NCBI GenBank assembly: GCA_025057015.1
Contig: JANWYG010000008.1
Span: forward strand, 214,722-278,721
Reading direction: 5' to 3'
Source of the DNA: Blastocatellia bacterium
GTDB lineage: Bacteria > Acidobacteriota > Blastocatellia > Chloracidobacteriales > JADJPF01
DNA: 64,000 nucleotides
Made by a program: the position numbers and the translations under genes. Each line of letters starts with the position of its first letter. Within the stretch, counting starts at the first letter, position 1. The notes beneath the pieces were generated by a model, which was given only the letters and a program-made list of their open reading frames with translations, had not been told where the DNA came from and did no database searches. This document shows positions 36,531 to 44,840 of this stretch, one piece after another.

Positions 36531-39071
36531 ATGGTTTGTTCAAATCCGCGCTGTAGCAAGTCTGAGTCAGAAAGTAGTGACCGATGCAGCTCATGTGGTG
36601 CATTGCTTATAGGGACTAGGGTTCGGGCTTATAAGATAGTCAAGATGGTGGGCAAGGGTGGATTTGGGGTCACCTACCTTGTTGAGGATGAGGACTGTTT
36701 TTCTGCCAAGCGGATACTCAAAGAGCTTAGCCCTATGTCGGTTAATGCTAAGCAGGAGAAGTCAACAGAGATAAATGAGATAGCCGAGCGCTTGTTTCAT
36801 CGCGAGGCGCAAGTACTGCTGAAATTGAGCCATCCTGGTATCCCTAAGTTATATGCTTATTTTAACGAAGGAGGGTATTCGTATCTCGTACAGGACTATA
36901 TTCCCGGTAAGACGCTGTCGGAGGAGCTAAGCGAGCGCAAGCAAGTGTTTAGTGAGCGCGAGGTTTGTCAACTGATGCTTGAGCTGGCTGAGATACTGGA
37001 GTATTTGCATAGCCAGAAACCACCTATAATTCACCGGGATATCAAACCACAGAATCTGATGCGACATTCTGATGGCAGGCTACAACTGATAGATTTTGGT
37101 GCAGTGTATCGAGCTGCAAGCGGTCAAGTGTCCAGCGAAACTCTGATAGGCTCGCCGGGGTATGCTCCGCCGGAGCAGCTGCTTGGTGAGGTACGTCCGG
37201 AAAGTGACCTGTATGCTGCAGGTGCCACTATGCTTAGGTTGCTTACCGGAATTCATCCTAGCAAGCTTTTCAGCAGCACTGCAAAAGGTCAGGGTTGGGA
37301 GAGTAAGGTAAGGCTTAGTCCCGATATCATCCAGCTTTTACGAGAGCTGCTGGCTAGCAATCCAAGCAGGCGGCTACGCAGTGCTGGTGAATTTAAACAT
37401 CGCTTACAACAGTTGCTTGCTGCAAAAACTGAAGTTGGGATTTCCGGAAGCTTGACTGAAAGGTCTATTAGGACAGGTGATGTTGCTGCTGATATAGAAT
37501 CGCGTCTTGATAACTCGCAAGCAGAGCTAGCAGCTGCTTCCAAGCCACCTGAAGAGGAAGGCTCTCTTGACAAGGTACCATTTCCTTATCTACTTGCGCG
37601 CATCTGTCGCGAGAAGATTAGCTGTCGATTAACTTGTACCTTGGGTATTGTGTCTAAGACTATTTATTTCGACCAAGGTATGATTGTCTTTGCTCGTAGC
37701 AATCAGAAGGAAGATCGACTCGGTGAAACTATGATGAGGCTGGGCAAGCTCAGTAAGGCGGATTTCGATAGAGCTTCCCAGGAGATGCGCCTGCGTAAGG
37801 TCAGGTTTGGTAGGGCGCTAGTAGAGTTAGGGGTGATAAGTAGAGAGGATCTGCGCTTGCTCATAGCAGATCAAGTAAGCTTGATAGTTTACTCGCTTTT
37901 TGAGTGGGGTGGTGGTGGCTATGAGATAACGAAAGAAGAGCCGCGCAAACGTTCTATCAGCATATCTTTGTCTTGTGCTGAGTTAGTGTTTGAGGGTTTG
38001 CGCAGGATGAAAAATATGGATCTTGTTAAACAGTGGCTTGGCGATTTCAGCTGGAAGTTGGCCGTTACTAATGATCCGCTACTGCTTTATCAGTCTTTGA
38101 ATCTCACGCCGAAAGAGTGGTTCATAGTCTCGAGGATAGAAAACGAGATGTCCTTAGATGAGATCCTTTCTCTGGGTGGTTTACCTGAAGATGAGACTCT
38201 GAAGACTGTATGTGGACTTATAGCTGTGGGAGTTCTCAGGTGGGTAGGTCGGGAGAAAGTTGGGCAAGTGGCTTCTGCAGAGCCTATATCTAGGATGCTT
38301 CGTCAGTCACCTCCGGCGAAGTTTGATATACAGAGTGCGGCGTTGTTTTGCTATGAAGTTGAAAACATGCTTGCTTGTATTAAGACGCCTAACCACTATG
38401 CTGTCTTAGATGTGCCTCGCAAAGCTACGGCTGAGCAGATAAATGAGGCTTACGATAGGCTTGCGCGCAAATTTCATCCAGATCGCCATGTACAACTTTC
38501 TTCTGAGTACAATCTGAGTCTTCGTACTGATCTTGAGAAGATTTTCGCTCGCATCTCAGAAGCTTATAAGGTTTTAAGTGATCCAAAACGCCGTGAAGAA
38601 TATGACAGATCGTCTAAGACACTCCGGCTGACTGCTATTCCTATAAAGCCTGATGAACCTGTTAATCCGGAGCCTGTCTCACTGCCCAGAGGGGCTGCAG
38701 CACCTGGAAATGAAAAGTCAGGTGCGGACGCTGCTTCGGTCTGGTTTGATAAGGGTCGTAGATACTACAACGCGTTTCAGTTTAGGCAAGCTTGTGATGC
38801 TTTCCAAGCGGCCGTAAAGGCAGATCCTAATTGTGCGTTGTATAGGATGTTTCTGGCCAGAAGTCTTGTTCACTTGAAGGAGCACATGGCGATGGCCAAG
38901 GAGCATTTCTGCCGTGCGATAGAACTTGAACCAAATAACCCGGACTATTTAGCTGAGGTAGGATTGTTTTTCCAGAAGTTGGGAAGTAATAAGGAGGCGA
39001 ACCGGATGTTTGAAAGAGCACTTCAGCTTGTCCCCGACCATCCTATAGCGAGACGCGCTAAGACAAATTAA
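36531..39071 (+). CDS. Ser/Thr kinase fused to DUF4388, J-domain and TPRs
   Basis: An 846-residue cytoplasmic multidomain protein. Residues 3-22 form a zinc ribbon (Cys 3, 8, 19, 22). The kinase (about 33-300) has the glycine loop VGKGGFGVTYL, catalytic HRDIKPQN and metal-binding IDFGAV, plus GYAPPEQ. Residues about 350-470 are a DUF4388 domain (IYFDQGMIVFARSNQ). A J-domain lies at about 620-695 with an intact HPD (FHPDRH near 649) and the helix IV end SDPKRREEYD. TPRs fill 733-846 (AIELEPNNPDYLAEVG). The HPD motif is what J-proteins use to stimulate Hsp70 ATPase, and the gene faces an Hsp70 operon. No transmembrane helix is visible. Confidence 0.9.
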   Translation: MVCSNPRCSKSESESSDRCSSCGALLIGTRVRAYKIVKMVGKGGFGVTYLVEDEDCFSAKRILKELSPMSVNAKQEKSTEINEIAERLFHREAQVLLKLSHPGIPKLYAYFNEGGYSYLVQDYIPGKTLSEELSERKQVFSEREVCQLMLELAEILEYLHSQKPPIIHRDIKPQNLMRHSDGRLQLIDFGAVYRAASGQVSSETLIGSPGYAPPEQLLGEVRPESDLYAAGATMLRLLTGIHPSKLFSSTAKGQGWESKVRLSPDIIQLLRELLASNPSRRLRSAGEFKHRLQQLLAAKTEVGISGSLTERSIRTGDVAADIESRLDNSQAELAAASKPPEEEGSLDKVPFPYLLARICREKISCRLTCTLGIVSKTIYFDQGMIVFARSNQKEDRLGETMMRLGKLSKADFDRASQEMRLRKVRFGRALVELGVISREDLRLLIADQVSLIVYSLFEWGGGGYEITKEEPRKRSISISLSCAELVFEGLRRMKNMDLVKQWLGDFSWKLAVTNDPLLLYQSLNLTPKEWFIVSRIENEMSLDEILSLGGLPEDETLKTVCGLIAVGVLRWVGREKVGQVASAEPISRMLRQSPPAKFDIQSAALFCYEVENMLACIKTPNHYAVLDVPRKATAEQINEAYDRLARKFHPDRHVQLSSEYNLSLRTDLEKIFARISEAYKVLSDPKRREEYDRSSKTLRLTAIPIKPDEPVNPEPVSLPRGAAAPGNEKSGADAASVWFDKGRRYYNAFQFRQACDAFQAAVKADPNCALYRMFLARSLVHLKEHMAMAKEHFCRAIELEPNNPDYLAEVGLFFQKLGSNKEANRMFERALQLVPDHPIARRAKTN

Positions 39072-39187
39072 TGCATCATTGGGGATAGATGATGATATAA
39101 TGAATCTCCTTTGACAAGCTTTACTTTGTCTGTGAATTCAGATCTTCACTGCGCCTTTTTGAAGAGGCGGTGAGTAAGGAATTTGAT

Positions 39188-41428
39188 ATGTTCTGTCCTT
39201 TTTGTGGAACCGATAATTCTAGTGAACAAAAGTTTTGTCGTAACTGTGGGGCGGCACTGCCGATAGCTTCCGGCAAGACCGGTGTATTGAAGTCTAGCGC
39301 TATAGGAAACAAGCCTGCGGGTTCTGCAAGTACGTTTGGTGCTGCACCATTTGTGCCACCGCAACCTCCTAGTCTTCCTAAGTCGGGGAAAAGTACATAT
39401 TTGCAGAGTGCCAAGCAGAACACTTCTTCGGTTCTGAAGGAACAGACTACTTTTCCTCCTGAACCGGAGTCTGTACCGCCTACGCCTCGTTTGAAAAAGG
39501 ATTACTCGACTCAGGTAACTGCCCGTCCTTTGGCGAAAGAGCTTTACAGTGCTGATGAAGAAAGGGAGCTGCTAATAGAAGAGTTTTATGAGACACAAGC
39601 CACATTTAATATGACTCAACCGCGCAAACCAACGCCGTTGCCAGAGCCGCTGCCTAAACAACCTTCTTTTCGCGGTGAGGTCGTTCCTGATGAGGCTGAA
39701 GCAGTAGCTGAAACAGTGCAGATGAAGTCTTTAGACAGCATTGTTGACAGTGATTTTGATGCTCTTGCTACCACAGTCATCCCTTCACCGCTTGCTCCGT
39801 CACAACCGAAAAATGAGGCCGTTAGTACACCTGTATTGACTCCTGGGAATTTGGAAGTTACTTCTGAGAGTTTGCAACTTTCTGAGACTACAACTTACGT
39901 TTCTCCTTCTATCCAACCGGTTGCAAAAGAGCCTGCTACAGAAGAACAGCTAGTATCAAGCCGGCAAAAGACAATAGATGGTATTTCGTGGACGTTACCT
40001 ATGGCGTCTCAGGGTACTCAAGCTACTGACTTTGAGAAAACAGAGGAGATGTCAAGTACTGCTAAGTCGGCGCTGATAAGACAAGAGGCTTCAGGTTTTG
40101 AGAAAACAGAAGAGCTGTCGAGCGCTGCTAAGTCGGCACTGGCAGAACAACAGGTTTCAGGTTTTGAGAAAACAGAAGAGCTGTCAAGCGCTGCTAAGTC
40201 GGCACTGGCAGAACAACAGGCTTCAGGTTTTGAGAAAACAGAAGAGCTGTCGAGCGCTGCTAAGTCGACACTGGCAGAACAACAGGCTTCAGGTTTTGAG
40301 AAAACGAGCGAGATGTTGAAGTTCGATTTTGATGCTGCTTCAAAGGTGAAGGATGGAGATCGTCAGTCGTTCCAGAAAGTAGCCCAGCAATCGCTAGAGC
40401 AGGAGCACTTTGATCCGTTAAAGACTTTGCCACAGGAAGCAAAAAAGATATCAGCTTTGCCTCAAGAGGACCCTGTTGGCACAGCTTTGCCATCATTGCC
40501 GTCCGTATCAGAGGTCGAGAAAGCTTCACGCAGCAAGGCGGACACCACCCTGATAATAGCTGCTGCGGCTGTAGTGATGCTTGGCTTTTTTGTTACAGCT
40601 GGAATAGTAGTCTACAAGGTAGTACTCCCGCGGGTGTTTCCAGAGAAGAAGCCTGTCTCTTTGCCTATTTCGCCTGAAGAGCAGCAACCTACTTCGATAG
40701 ATACTGCCAAAACAGATAAATCGGATCAGACACCCCAACCGCCGCTGCCTTTAGTGCCTGAGGGAATGGTTTTAATTCCTGGTGGAGAGTATACTATCGG
40801 CAGTGATGTTGGAGATGAGTTTTCTCAGCCGGCGCATAAGGTAAAGGTCGAAGCCTTTTATATTGACATGACTGAGGTGACAAAGGAACAGTACGCTGCT
40901 TTTATTAAAGCTACTGGACGTCGTGCACCAAAGGATTGGCCAGAAGGTCAACCTCCAGGCAATCCCAAAGAACCTGTAACCGGTGTGAGCTTTGCTGATG
41001 CAGAGGCATATGCTAAATGGGTAGGTAAGCGTTTGCCTAGCGAGCAAGAGTGGGAAATAGCGGCTGCTGGCGCTGCCCATAAATTGTATCCTTGGGGGAA
41101 TGAATGGCTTGATGGTCGTGCAAATACTTCGGAGCAAGGAAAGAATAGCACTGTTGAAGTAGGCTTGTTCAAGGGTGGCAAGAGTGACTTTGGTGTGTAT
41201 GATATGTGCGGTAACGTTTGGGAATGGACTTCAAGCATACCTAAACCTTATCCAGGCCTGAAAACAAATACTGCAATGGTCGAAGGAGATCCTCGCAAGT
41301 ACAGAGTTATTCGCGGAGGATCTTTCATGGAAAAGAAAGACTATTCGAGTACAGTTTATCGTAACTGGGTGATGGTCAACGAGACTAATGACGCGTTGGG
41401 CTTTAGATGTGCCAAAGATGCAGAGTAA
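39188..41428 (+). CDS. Zinc-ribbon, repeat, membrane-anchored FGE-like protein
   Basis: A 746-residue protein from ATG 39188, which has TAAGGA 7 bases upstream (a GTG at 39170 is possible). Parts in order: zinc ribbon (Cys 3, 6, 17, 20), a long disordered Pro/Ser/Thr region with four 22-residue repeats (about 281-377), one transmembrane helix (about 455-478, LIIAAAAVVMLGFFVTAGIV), and a C-terminal FGE/SUMF1-type domain (526-746: MVLIPGGEYTIGSDVGDE, GKRLPSEQEWEIAA, MCGNVWEWTS, VIRGGSF, LGFRCA). The cysteine pair needed for formylglycine synthesis is not evident, so the domain is probably a binding module outside the membrane. It may be a substrate or partner of the kinase upstream. Confidence 0.85.
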   Translation: MFCPFCGTDNSSEQKFCRNCGAALPIASGKTGVLKSSAIGNKPAGSASTFGAAPFVPPQPPSLPKSGKSTYLQSAKQNTSSVLKEQTTFPPEPESVPPTPRLKKDYSTQVTARPLAKELYSADEERELLIEEFYETQATFNMTQPRKPTPLPEPLPKQPSFRGEVVPDEAEAVAETVQMKSLDSIVDSDFDALATTVIPSPLAPSQPKNEAVSTPVLTPGNLEVTSESLQLSETTTYVSPSIQPVAKEPATEEQLVSSRQKTIDGISWTLPMASQGTQATDFEKTEEMSSTAKSALIRQEASGFEKTEELSSAAKSALAEQQVSGFEKTEELSSAAKSALAEQQASGFEKTEELSSAAKSTLAEQQASGFEKTSEMLKFDFDAASKVKDGDRQSFQKVAQQSLEQEHFDPLKTLPQEAKKISALPQEDPVGTALPSLPSVSEVEKASRSKADTTLIIAAAAVVMLGFFVTAGIVVYKVVLPRVFPEKKPVSLPISPEEQQPTSIDTAKTDKSDQTPQPPLPLVPEGMVLIPGGEYTIGSDVGDEFSQPAHKVKVEAFYIDMTEVTKEQYAAFIKATGRRAPKDWPEGQPPGNPKEPVTGVSFADAEAYAKWVGKRLPSEQEWEIAAAGAAHKLYPWGNEWLDGRANTSEQGKNSTVEVGLFKGGKSDFGVYDMCGNVWEWTSSIPKPYPGLKTNTAMVEGDPRKYRVIRGGSFMEKKDYSSTVYRNWVMVNETNDALGFRCAKDAE
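40028..40318 (+). repeat. Four 66-base tandem repeats within a coding region
   Basis: Units begin at 40028 (degenerate), 40094, 40160 and 40226, with a partial fifth at 40292. The period is exactly 66 bases, or 22 residues, with the core GFEKTEELSSAAKSALAEQQ. The last three units are nearly identical at DNA level, which suggests recent duplication. Thr and Ser near KTEELSS might be phosphorylation sites; this is inference. Confidence 0.95.
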
Positions 41429-41441
41429 TTAGGAGGCGGTT

Positions 41442-43214
41442 TTGAGCGCCTTTCCTATCATGCTCACGGTGCTCTGCGTTCTAGCTATAGCTTACCGCTA
41501 TTACAGCGCTTTTATAGCTTCAAAAGTACTTGCCTTAGATAATGCAGCAAAGACACCGGCTCACGAGTTAAACGACGGACAAAACTATGTGCCTACGAAC
41601 CGGTGGGTTCTGTTTGGGCACCATTTTGCAGCTATTACCGGAGCAGGGCCTTTGATCGGCCCCGTTTTAGCTGCACAATTTGGCTTTCTACCAGGCTTGT
41701 TGTGGATATTGATTGGAGTAGTCTTAGCTGGTGCAGTGCACGATCTGGTGATTCTGACTGCTTCAGTACGTAGACGCGGCCGCTCACTTGCAGAAATAGC
41801 TCGCACTGAAGTGGGCCCTGTTTCTGGTTTTGTCTGTGCTTTGGCCGTACTTTTTATAGTGGTCGTGGCGCTGGCTGGGCTAGGGTTGGTAGTAGTTAAT
41901 GCTCTTGCTGAAAGTGCCTGGGGCACGTTTACCGTGGCGATGACTGTGCCGATAGCGTTGCTCATGAGCTTTTATATGTATCGGTTTCGGGCCGGAGCGA
42001 TAGCAGAAGCGACTTTCATAGGAGTAGTACTGCTTGTCTTTTGTGTGGTAATTGGTAAACCCGTTGCTGAGTCCAGTGTAGGTAACTATTTCTATCTCTC
42101 TCGCTCCTGGTTGATATTTGCTGTAGCGGGCTACGGTTTCATAGCTTCAGTGTTGCCGGTGTGGATGTTGTTGTGCCCGCGGGACTACCTCAGCTCCTTT
42201 ATGAAGCTTGGAACGATAGTCTTGCTGGTAATAGGTGTTTTGATAGTGAGGCCAGAGTTACGTATGCCAGCACTGACTCAGTATGTGCACGGTGGCGGGC
42301 CTATAATAGGAGGAAAACTCTTTCCGTTTGTCTTCATTACGGTGGCTTGCGGTGCCATCTCAGGTTTTCACTCACTGGTAGCTTCAGGTACTACTCCTAA
42401 GATGATAGATCGCGAAAGCGACATTAGACCTATAGGCTACGGAGCTATGCTGCTAGAAGGACTCGTCGGAATAACCTCTCTGATAGCTGCATCTGCTTTG
42501 TTTCCGGGTGACTACTTTGCTATCAACGTTCCTCCAGAAAAATTTGCTTCATTAGGCTTAGAAATGCGTAATTTGCCAGAGCTAGCTCAAGAAATAGGCG
42601 AGCAGCTGCAGGGTCGTACCGGCGGGGGAGTATCCCTTGCCGTAGGGATGGCACAAATCTTCTCTTCGTTACCAGGAATGCGTTCGCTAGTCTCTTATTG
42701 GTACCATTTCGCTATAATGTTCGAAGCGCTCTTCATTTTGACTACGATAGATACAGGCACGCGCGTAGCTAGATTCTTGTTACAGGAATTTCTTGGCAGA
42801 TTTTATAGTGGCTTTGACAAAGCTGATGCTCCAGTTGCTTCAGTTATTGCTACTGCTATAGTAGTGACGGCCTGGGCCTACTTTATATATACTGGCTCGA
42901 TTAGTACCATCTGGCCAATGTTTGGCATAGCAAATCAATTACTTGCCGTAGTTGCTCTTGCTGTGGGTACTACTACTATAATCAACTCTGGGAAGCTGCA
43001 GTACTTCTGGGTTACTGCTTTGCCAATGCTTTTTGTTGCTACTACTACCATTAGTGCCGGTTATCTCGCTATAACAGTCCTCTTCTTGCCACAAGGTAAC
43101 TTTCAAGGATATCTCAACTCTGCTTTAACGGCTATAATGCTGCTTTGTGTGTTCATAGTGCTTGGCGATTGTGGGCTGAAGTGGCAAGCCAAGTTTAGAA
43201 GACGCTTAGCTTAA
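41442..43214 (+). CDS. cstA: Carbon starvation protein CstA family transporter
   Basis: A 590-residue inner membrane protein of the CstA/BtsT family, which imports peptides or pyruvate. Many hydrophobic helices run through it. Family marks: [30 protein letters not shown]-type segment (here starting [11 protein letters not shown]), [32 protein letters not shown], and [16 protein letters not shown]. It is shorter than E. coli CstA (about 700), as in many non-enteric members. Start TTG 41442 follows a good AGGAGG; a later ATG would cut into helix 1. The substrate cannot be told. Confidence 0.9.
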   Translation: MSAFPIMLTVLCVLAIAYRYYSAFIASKVLALDNAAKTPAHELNDGQNYVPTNRWVLFGHHFAAITGAGPLIGPVLAAQFGFLPGLLWILIGVVLAGAVHDLVILTASVRRRGRSLAEIARTEVGPVSGFVCALAVLFIVVVALAGLGLVVVNALAESAWGTFTVAMTVPIALLMSFYMYRFRAGAIAEATFIGVVLLVFCVVIGKPVAESSVGNYFYLSRSWLIFAVAGYGFIASVLPVWMLLCPRDYLSSFMKLGTIVLLVIGVLIVRPELRMPALTQYVHGGGPIIGGKLFPFVFITVACGAISGFHSLVASGTTPKMIDRESDIRPIGYGAMLLEGLVGITSLIAASALFPGDYFAINVPPEKFASLGLEMRNLPELAQEIGEQLQGRTGGGVSLAVGMAQIFSSLPGMRSLVSYWYHFAIMFEALFILTTIDTGTRVARFLLQEFLGRFYSGFDKADAPVASVIATAIVVTAWAYFIYTGSISTIWPMFGIANQLLAVVALAVGTTTIINSGKLQYFWVTALPMLFVATTTISAGYLAITVLFLPQGNFQGYLNSALTAIMLLCVFIVLGDCGLKWQAKFRRRLA

Positions 43215-43309
43215 GTTGAGCTTATCAATATCATAAGAACAATAAGTTAGACAGCGAAAGTTCTTTTGGATATCTTTTTCTCATTAAGAATTCAAGTTGG
43301 AGGTCAGAC

Positions 43310-43768
43310 GTGACTTACGAAGTAACAAAAGCGTTGCAGACGCAGATAGCAAATGCGTTTTTGCTATATGCTAATTACAAAAAGTATCATTGGCAAAGCT
43401 ACGGCCCGTTGTTTCGCGACCTACATTTGTTGTTTGACGAGCATGCTGCAACAGTGCTTGGGACGATAGACGAGTTAGGTGAGCGTGTACGTATACTGGG
43501 CGGAACTCCGGTAGCGGATCCTAGGCGTTTTACTGAATTCAGTCGGATGGAGATAGCTTCTGAAGAGCAGACGATGTCTGAGATGTTGCGGCAAGCAGCC
43601 GAAAATCATAAGCTTGTAATTGAGGAATTGAAAGCGGCTGTGGAAGTAGCTACGCGGGCAGCTGATCCAGGCTCTGCGGACTTGTTTACTCGACTCGTGC
43701 AGATACACGAAAAGCAAGAGTGGTTTTTGCGTGAGGTGCTCAGACGAGAGGACGGGCTTGTGGCCTAG
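43310..43768 (+). CDS. dps: Dps/ferritin-like DNA-protecting protein
   Basis: A 152-residue four-helix protein of the Dps family, which stores iron and protects DNA in starved or oxidised cells. The inter-subunit ferroxidase residues are seen in KYHWQSYGPLFRDLHLLFDEHAA (His, Asp and Glu of helices A-B). The C-terminal helix has IHEKQEWFLRE. It starts with GTG 43310 behind TTGGAGG. It follows cstA by 95 bases, which include a CTTAT/ATAAG dyad (43229-43245); both genes are linked to starvation in other bacteria. Confidence 0.88.
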   Translation: MTYEVTKALQTQIANAFLLYANYKKYHWQSYGPLFRDLHLLFDEHAATVLGTIDELGERVRILGGTPVADPRRFTEFSRMEIASEEQTMSEMLRQAAENHKLVIEELKAAVEVATRAADPGSADLFTRLVQIHEKQEWFLREVLRREDGLVA

Positions 43769-43994
43769 AGCTACTTTTGGCATTTTTCTAACTCGTTTTA
43801 AACTTGTCGAGCTGTGTGTAGGCTTTAGTGGATATGAGGTTAACCATTCTCTAAATTTTCAGAGCTTGATGGAGGTAGGATTATCTACTTGACATATGTT
43901 TACTCAAACTTAGGCTCGGGAATAGTTGTATACAGCAGTGCTCGGACGAGATGTCAGACTTAGCACTTTTTCGACATTTTCTATGGTGTTGGTT

Positions 43995-44023
43995 TTGATT
44001 AAAATCTCACCGCGATTTATCCT
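43995..44023 (+). promoter_or_regulatory. Possible promoter of the TerB-like gene
   Basis: TTGATT (43995-44000), 17-base spacer, TATCCT (44018-44023). It would give a very short leader to ATG 44038. The rest of this 269-base gap after dps shows no gene. Confidence 0.35.
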
Positions 44024-44037
44024 GTGAGGGGTGGTTT

Positions 44038-44484
44038 ATGAGTTCAGCAGAGATGGGGATATTATCTGACTGCTCTAGAGAGGAGCGGATAAATTTTTGC
44101 AGGATAGTGGTACATTTAATAGCTGCCGACAGGAAATTGACGGATGAAGAGCGGGTACACCTTGCAGCCTTAGTATGGCAAGCGGGGCTTTCCCTTGAGG
44201 AAGAGGATGTGAAAGAGATGATCGAGAATGAGATCAGTAGTCCTACACCGTTAGAAGAGTTGGTAAAGGGTATTGATCGACACGATATGCGACGTTGGCT
44301 GTATAGGGTGCTCATTGAGGTATCTCTTGCAGACAACCATCTTGCAGAGGAGGAGGAGAACAAGCTGCTTGAGATTGCGCGGTTATTTGAGCTGGATACA
44401 GAGGCTGCCCGGGATTTGATACGTTGGACAGCTGATAGTATAGAGTTAGAGAAGCGTGAAGCTGAAATAATGGCTAGGTTGTGA
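44038..44484 (+). CDS. TerB-like helical protein
   Basis: A 148-residue all-helical protein. Two repeats of the TerB/DUF533 type are visible: VVHLIAADRKLTDEERVHLAAL and VLIEVSLADNHLAEEEENKLLEIARLF, each with the acidic metal-binding-like A-D-x-x-L pattern. TerB domains occur in tellurite resistance and stress clusters, but also as lone cytoplasmic proteins, as here. No other ter gene is near. It ends in a strong convergent hairpin. Confidence 0.75.
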   Translation: MSSAEMGILSDCSREERINFCRIVVHLIAADRKLTDEERVHLAALVWQAGLSLEEEDVKEMIENEISSPTPLEELVKGIDRHDMRRWLYRVLIEVSLADNHLAEEEENKLLEIARLFELDTEAARDLIRWTADSIELEKREAEIMARL

Positions 44485-44506
44485 TGGCTCTTATGAGGGC
44501 CATCAC
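44481..44506. terminator. Bidirectional hairpin between TerB-like and GntR genes
   Basis: GTGATGGCTCT (44481-44491) pairs with AGGGCCATCAC (44496-44506), 11 bp with one G-T pair and a 4-base loop. It includes the stop codons of both convergent genes. The strength suggests termination on both strands; no long U-run follows. Confidence 0.55.
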
Positions 44507-44763
44507 TCGACGCTGTATTCTACTATGGTATCTCCAAAAAGGTTCTTTCTTTGAGTCTTCCTAAGTAAATTGGCGAGAACGAGTTCGTAATATGCGCGGA
44601 TTACTTCAGCTTCAGGAATATTGTTTGTTTTAGCCACCTCGGCAGCTTTAGGCAAAGTTTCGCCTTTTTTGAGTTGACCACTACTTATCATCTGTTCTAG
44701 GCAATTTTTGACCTGTAGGTAGATAGGACCCGCTTGTGCATCTGCCGATAGATTCAGTTTCAT
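44503..44763 (-). CDS. Small GntR-family regulator (helix-turn-helix only)
   Basis: An 86-residue protein from ATG 44763, which has a strong AAGGAGGTC upstream. The sequence PIYLQVKNCLEQMISSGQLK, GETLPKAAEVAKTN and IRAYYELVLANLLRK is the YtrA-type winged helix of the GntR family, but no effector domain follows. YtrA-like members often repress their own operon. Its promoter overlaps a GTATAC palindrome (44805-44810), a possible operator. No ABC transporter gene is next to it, unlike typical ytrA. Confidence 0.8.
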   Translation of the reverse strand: MKLNLSADAQAGPIYLQVKNCLEQMISSGQLKKGETLPKAAEVAKTNNIPEAEVIRAYYELVLANLLRKTQRKNLFGDTIVEYSVE

Positions 44764-44803
44764 CTTCTGACCTCCTTCCCTTAGAGGTTTTGTCATTATT
44801 TTG

Positions 44804-44832
44804 AGTATACATTACTATTTTTTGCAAATCAA
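44804..44832 (-). promoter_or_regulatory. Promoter of the GntR gene
   Basis: Minus strand: TTGATT (44827-44832), 17-base spacer, TATACT (44804-44809). The -10 overlaps the palindrome GTATAC. It gives the GntR gene a transcript of its own after the RMD1-type gene. Confidence 0.6.
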
Positions 44833-44840
44833 AGGCAGGC

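Noticed and set aside
39072-39187. Promoter before the FGE-like gene (TATAAT 39093, TTGACA 39112)
   Set aside because: Both boxes exist, but TTGACA lies downstream of TATAAT, and neither has a matching partner at 16-18 bases.
40028-40318. CRISPR-like array
   Set aside because: The repeats are directly adjacent without spacers, 66 bases long, and in frame within a coding region.
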